A model generated the notes under the pieces. It was not told where the DNA came from. It saw only the letters and a program-made list of their open reading frames with translations, and did no database searches. Both the position numbers and the translations under genes were made by a program. DNA of 64,000 nucleotides from Pyrus communis (taxonomy: Eukaryota > Streptophyta > Magnoliopsida > Rosales > Rosaceae), in NCBI RefSeq assembly GCF_963583255.1, contig NC_084808.1, positions 13,911,201 through 13,975,200 on the forward strand, given 5' to 3'. This document shows positions 58,923-64,000 of this stretch, in pieces (position 1 is the first letter of the stretch; each line of letters begins with the position of its first letter).

Positions 58923-60237
58923 GTTTTTAACAAGTAAAGCTTATAAATTTTTATTTTTGCCATATAATGAATTTGGTTTTGATGTAAAAGCAATTAAATT
59001 GTGTGATGGCTTCTATTTTCTGTATTGCATGTAACTCCTTAAACGCCAACAAATGGCAGAGCCAAGAAAGTTAACATGATAAAGAAGCGTTTGAGTCTCG
59101 AGGTTCGAATTTACGGGAATAGAGTTTTGAACTTTGATGCCAAGAGGTGCACGCACAACTTTTGTCAATTGGTATAACCGCACAGTTGCAATAGATCAGT
59201 TCAATTTACTCGAGTTCAGATTTTGATTTCAATTCACATTGAGGTGCTGGATGGTTGACTGCATATTAGACTTGAAGCTAGAAGCTTTAGGCTGAAGCCC
59301 CAGCCTACTCTTTCAGTTTCACACTATTTAAAAAAAAAAAATAATAATAATAAATGCTTAAATTGATTTACATTTTTATTTACAACTATGAATTCAAATT
59401 ACAAATTTTACATAACTTGTGCTTTTTCTTTATTTCTCCACAAGCAATATTTGGACAAGCAACACGACCTTCACTTAAACAGTTAAGTTTAAGTCCCTTG
59501 TAGGTTTCCGACCAAAAGCATGTAAAATGTATACTCATTGCTAAAACCAAAATCATCGTGTCAATTATTTTTCCTTTCTATATCGAGAATAAATCTTTCC
59601 TCCTATTTAACATTTTCGAGCAACTCTAAAGTTGGGTAGATTAAAGTAAATTATTTAAGTTACCAAATTCTAAGAATGTGTCACATACTTTCATATGTAG
59701 GCATGAACAGATTATAAACTCAAACTACACACTTAGATAAGAAAATGAAGGATTAATTTCATGTGTTTACTACTTTTCGATATCCGTAAGTAACGTATTC
59801 CGCAGTGGTTTACATGACTTGAATTCTCATATATAAGATCAGGTTTCATAATTGTATTCTTAACTGATGTGAATTTAATAGTTGTAGCTCAATATTATAA
59901 TCATAAAATTGGACTCACAGTCCATTGTCCATACATTACGCTCAACAATCGGACTTACTCTTATTTAAGCTCAAACCTTTTGGCTTACTATGTGAGTTTG
60001 CTACTATTTTATAAGGGTTAAACTCAAAATTTCGTTCACAAAAATCAAAATAAAAAAATAAAAAATAAAATAAAAATTTCTGGTCAAATGTGGATGGCCT
60101 AATAAAATAAGGATAATAATTGTATCCTCTGAGTAATGTTCATACCCCACTTTTTGCAAATAAGGTATCTTCATCCTATAAATTTCATAATCGAAACAGT
60201 TCGATTTTTTAATCTTCATTTGGTAATTATCATTTAC
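58923..60237. other. Intergenic DNA, nothing recognised
   Basis: AT-rich, with an A/AAT run at 59328-59353 and no supported gene. The five bases TTTAC at 60233-60237 are the left TSD of the solo LTR. Confidence 0.5.
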
Positions 60238-61303
60238 TGTCACACCTTGACCTGGAATGTCCATCTGAATTCTAAATCGAGTTATGCTGGCCGACACTAG
60301 AAGGGTGTCAAAGCCATAAAGTGTAGTGATATGGAAAATATGAATGAATTTAAACCTTAAAGTGCATAAATACAAGAGTGTGCATGTGAACGGGAATCAA
60401 CCCATTTTTCACGTAATGTCTGAGCATAAGTAACATAAGGAATAAGAATATACCATAAAGAGGTCAAGCCATCATCGAAGAGGGCCGAAAAAAGCCTACA
60501 AAGCTCAAGTTGTTGCCAAAAAAACTGGAGAGTGTTTCCCCCAAGTTGATTTCTGTGTAAAAGCTACCCAAAACTCGCGAGTAAGCTAGAAATCAGAAAC
60601 TAAGAGAAATGGAGGGATGCGAGTCCTTACTGAGGTCGAGAAGTGAAAGGGATCGCCTGTTCCTCGTCAGCGTTCTTGTGCAGCGAGCACCGAGAGAGGG
60701 AGAGAGTGTGTGCAAGTTTGAGACGAGGAGTAAAAGGGAAGGTGCATGGCGAGGTGGTGGTCATTGGTGGCGGTGGAGCTCGTCGGAGCGGCGAGGGTGT
60801 GTCAGTCTCGACGCCATTGTTGCAGAGGAAGAAAGCTGAGCGAGATAAGAGGGAGATGAGATGAGGTGGTAGCACAAGAGAGAGAGAGGTCCGGGAATGT
60901 AGGGAAAAAGAAGACATATGGCAGCAATGGAGATGAAAGCTTGTGATGTGCGGGCCCCACGGGCCAAAATAAATTATTAAAATAACAAAAATATCCTACC
61001 AAAAATTATTAAAATAATAAAATTATAATTATAAGAAATATATAAAATATTAAATAGTAATTTTTACAAGAGTATTTTTCAGATTCGTAATTCTGTAAAA
61101 TCTTTATTGTAATTCTGATTTTGATTTTGCTTGCGTCTATGCGTTAGTACTGTTGAGTACTTCGAAAATACGATAAAATAATAGCTCATACACATCAAGA
61201 AATAATGGTCAATGAAAGTCAATAACCTCACCTCTATGGGCATTTTCATCAATTCACTCCTTTAAAATTAATAAAATCGTAAAATTAAGGATGGGTTGTT
61301 ACA
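60238..61303. mobile_element. Solo LTR (1066 bp) with exact TSD TTTAC
   Basis: The element starts TGTCACACCTTGACC and ends GGATGGGTTGTTACA, with TG...CA ends. TTTAC flanks it at 60233-60237 and 61304-61308. There is no gag or pol. The GC-rich middle (60600-60960) has overlapping frames on both strands rich in Arg, Ser and Leu; these are composition artefacts. The start and end wording is typical of plant Gypsy-type LTRs. Confidence 0.8.
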
Positions 61304-61308
61304 TTTAC

Positions 61309-62689
61309 AAAAATAAATCATTGAAATCAAAGATAGTTTAGTTATCCAAATATATGAAATAAATGGACAGTTCATAACTTCAAATTAATATGTTACTTGA
61401 TGATCACACCATTGATTTATAGGAAAAGAGGATTTAAAACTTTGAATCTTAACAAAAAAAAAAAATCATCTAATAATTTTATTTAATGGTTAGGACAAAC
61501 CCAACATCAAACCAACCCAATAAAACTAGCCCAAACAATGAGTTTCCCAATTTACCCTGACAGCAGCACTTTCCCCCGTTTGTTTGGTCCGTTTGTTTTT
61601 CCTTTTCTCTCTGTTATTTTCTCGTTGACGATGAGGACGCCACGCTCGTGATCCACAAGGAAGTCAAGGACGAGGAAGAGTTCGAGAAGTTCGGGACAAT
61701 CCCGACCAATCTTCCATTGATATCCAGAAGTTCCAGCTGGCTTTGACCATCATCGGAGATGGCTTGATGATAGACTCAAAGTAACCCATACTTGTATAAA
61801 GGACTATGTTCTTGTTTGGGGTTAATAGGAGGCCAAGATGCTGCTAATGGCTGATTTAAAAATCTCAATTTCGTCTTTTGCTATTGCCTTGTAGGCATTT
61901 GGATCCATGTATGGGTACTTCGTCAATGTGTTGGTACCGGATACGATCTCTGCTTCCATTGAAATAATCTAAACTTATTTTCTCGATGGACTTTGGATTC
62001 TTTGCATTGATTGCTTCGTTCACTAGCTATTGAGATCCATAATTATATACAGCTTTTATGTGCAGGTCTTAATTTTGCTGATTTGCTTCTTTGTTTTTGT
62101 TGTTCTTTTTTATTAAGATTTAAGCTCGAATTTTTAGTTAGGTATGTGAATCGAATTAAGAAATTTAAGAATTCGTATACTATCCTCCTTTTCTTTCATT
62201 TTTTTTGTTATTTAATTTATTTTTTAGGAAAATTAATTAAAAGAGTTTGAAAACTTTTAGTTTTAATAAAGACCATGTTATAAGTTTTGTTTAATGATTA
62301 GTACAAGGCCCATATTAAAGTAGTCCAACTAAAAAACGGCCCAACTATATTAAATTATGATTTGTCGATTTTATCCCTAACTTTTTTAGATTGATTCCAG
62401 ATTTTCATCGTTAATGAATAAATGGCCCAACTATAAGTTTTCATCATTTGCTTCTCCAAAGAAAAATAAATTTGAAATCTCATGATATTCAATAATAACG
62501 ACGGGTCACTATTTTTGGATTTTAAGTAACACTGTTTCTGGAATCTAAGTTATTGTTTTTCGAATGTAAGTTAGAAAAGAAATAGTGAAATTCACTATAT
62601 TTGGATTCAAAGCAAAATAAGCACCATATTTCTTAAATATAATCAACTGATGCATGAAAGAAAAGAAATAGTCAAAGGTTAAAACATAG
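61309..62689. other. Intergenic DNA with a possible exon-like fragment
   Basis: At about 61625-61745 the plus strand reads VDDEDATLVIHKEVKDEEEF and then EKFGTIPTNLP before a stop. Near 61895-61965 another frame reads AFGSMYGYFVNVLVPDTISA. These could be remnants of one gene's exons, but I do not recognise the protein. Two short stretches with similar 'aaggcccatattaaa' / 'acaaacccaacatcaaac' text (61490, 62300) look like diverged repeats. Confidence 0.3.
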
Positions 62690-62875
62690 ACTGTTTCTGG
62701 AATTAAGTCACTATTTCTGGAATCTAAGTCACTGTTTCTGAAATTTAAGTCATTGTTTCTGGAATTTAAGTCACTGTTTCTGGAATCAAGTCATTGTTTA
62801 TGGAACCTAAGTCACTGTTTCTGAAATTTAAGTCATTGTTTCTGGAATTTAAGTTACTGTTTCTGGATTTTGGTT
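62690..62875. repeat. Minisatellite, ~21-bp unit TCACTGTTTCTGGAATTTAAG
   Basis: About nine imperfect copies of a 20-22 base unit built on CACTGTTTCTGGAA.TTAAG are seen directly. A single related unit occurs upstream near 62520-62560. The reverse-strand frame across it (repeated R-N-S/N-D-L) is an artefact of the repeat. Confidence 0.9.
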
Positions 62876-63053
62876 CTTTTCTTTCCAGATACAGCGTTTG
62901 TTTGTGCACAGACAAAACAAACATTGTAGCTGAGTTTTTTTTTTTTTTTTTCATAAACAGTGTTATGTTTTGGTTCCTTTTTTTTTTCCAGACACTTTTT
63001 CTTCAGTTTTTGCCATTAAACTTCTTTGAACTTGTTTCAGCTGATTTGTTCCG

Positions 63054-63434
63054 ATGAATGCTTCATTTTTCAAATTTGATTTGAACTTTGATTTGGTTGT
63101 TTTTGAAATTGGGGAATTACCGGGCAATTGGCAGTTAGATGATGAAGATGATCCCCTGCTGCAAGGACATGATTTTGTTGCAGGTGACAGTGGGCAATCA
63201 TCAGGAAAGAAGAAGAAAGCTTCATTTAAAGAGAAGTCAAGTAAGAAGGGAAAAGAAAATGGGGAGGTGGGAAAAAAGAACAAATATGAAGAAAATGGCT
63301 CAAGGCAAGAGAAAAGCAGGCATGAGGAAAGTGGCTCAAGGAAAGACGAAGGGAAAAAGAAGATGAGAAGGCGGAGACATTCCCAAAATAGTGTCAATAG
63401 TTTTGGTCCTTATGGTGGTGCATGGACTCGGTAG
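63054..63434 (+). CDS. Hypothetical lysine/glutamate-rich protein
   Basis: The 126-residue frame begins MNASFFKFDLNFDLVVFEIG, followed by an acidic LDDEDDPLLQGHD. A highly charged second half is built of KKGKENG, ENGSRQEKSRHEESGSRKDE-type segments and KKKMRRRRHSQNS. There is no domain I recognise. A near-duplicate phrase (GCTCAAGG.AAGA) inside the DNA suggests internal duplication. The basic tail would suit nucleic-acid binding or nuclear location, but composition alone can produce this. It may be a transposon-derived frame or chance, given the repeats around it. Confidence 0.25.
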   Translation: MNASFFKFDLNFDLVVFEIGELPGNWQLDDEDDPLLQGHDFVAGDSGQSSGKKKKASFKEKSSKKGKENGEVGKKNKYEENGSRQEKSRHEESGSRKDEGKKKMRRRRHSQNSVNSFGPYGGAWTR

Positions 63435-64000
63435 AATATTTGTTGGCCCATGGACAATAGTTTTGGATGATTTTTATTAAACTTTGAGCTCTTTTGGTTA
63501 AATAACATTTTGGGATGGTTTTTGGTTAAATATTTGTTGGCTCAAGCCCTTTTCATTAAAGCTTCCTTATTTTTTATCAACTTTATCACTTGATTTGTAG
63601 GAATATTAGATGTTAGAGCAAATCCACCGTTGCTAAGGCCCCCTAGGGCTATTCACTATTTAATCCACCCAGTGAATAGTAACTACCCTTAATGAACAAT
63701 AACTGCCTTTTGCATCTCCACCCCTACACTGAATACCCCTGTTAATAGGCAATAAAATATTAGTATTTTTTTTATTCATAAAATAATACAAAATAATTTT
63801 ATTTATAAAATAATACAAAATAATTTTATTTATAAAATAATACAAAGTAATTTTATTTGTAATTTCAAATAAGATTTTTAATCGTTCTCGTTGCGCCACG
63901 TGTCATTATTCGAAAAGACAATTATTGGTGATGGATTTTGATAAGAGTTTTATCCGATGCCGTCGTGCCACGTGTCGTTACCTTTTCAAAATCGTTGAGG
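63435..64000. other. Intergenic DNA with AT-rich 29-bp tandem repeat
   Basis: At about 63775-63860, three copies of TAAAATAATACAAAATAATT plus ATTT lie in tandem. The phrase GAGCAAATCCACCGTTGC at about 63615 and GTGAATAG repeats (63653-63680) look like the start of a non-autonomous element running off the window. No gene is supported. Confidence 0.55.

Noticed and set aside
60609..61002. Overlapping Arg/Ser-rich frames on both strands
   Set aside because: Inside the second solo LTR; composition artefacts.
1..64000. CRISPR array, operon or bacterial-type defence system
   Set aside because: Sequence is nuclear plant DNA with spliced genes; the tandem repeats lack spacer structure.

Overview
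The window looks like repeat-rich nuclear DNA of a eudicot plant. Supporting this are AT-rich intergenic DNA, GT-AG introns, plant-type genes and dense decayed transposable elements (TEs). The repeat families (an LTR starting TGTAGACATCG, a MITE with the phrase 'ttttagtcaaaatggtc', a tRNA-like SINE) look familiar from Rosaceae of the apple/pear group. That placement is from memory and was not checked by a search.

Four loci look like intact protein-coding genes. (1) A leucine-rich-repeat receptor-like kinase, two coding exons, 9080-13079 (+). Its leader carries GA and CT microsatellites and a probable 5' UTR intron. (2) A three-exon gene for mitochondrial complex I subunit NDUFA13/GRIM-19, 21403-24120 (-), 143 residues. 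(3, 4) Two single-exon secreted S-protein homologs (plant self-incompatibility S1 family, SPH) at 31966-32391 (+) and 58437-58880 (+). A third SPH locus at 19708-20122 (-) is broken by a frameshift, and its 3' end is cut off by an LTR. Next to it lies a remnant of a B3 (REM-like) DNA-binding domain, head to head.

The rest is mostly TEs. 1-8 kb: microsatellites, SINEs including an inverted pair, and a minisatellite. 13.4-19.7 kb: a tandem 1.2-kb duplication and a composite LTR element whose two LTRs do not match. 24.3-26.9 kb: two decayed retrotransposon gag regions. 27.4-34.5 kb: several MITE-like elements, one Tourist-like with TAA target-site duplications (TSDs). 35.5-37.8 kb: a solo LTR with exact 5-bp TSDs. 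39.1-40.7 kb: a tandem repeat of about 174 bp split by a retroposon. 41.4 kb: a small MITE with exact 9-bp TSDs. 42.4-51.2 kb: an 8.8-kb hAT element with a ruined transposase. 52.0-55.4 kb: a truncated Copia element. 55.4-58.1 kb: gag-like retrotransposon remnants. 60.2-61.3 kb: a second solo LTR with exact TSDs. 62.7-63.4 kb: a minisatellite and an unassigned lysine-rich ORF.

The genes form no pathway or operon. The most biologically interesting pattern is three SPH loci within 39 kb in different states of preservation. I see no CRISPR, rRNA, tRNA gene or clearly new system.
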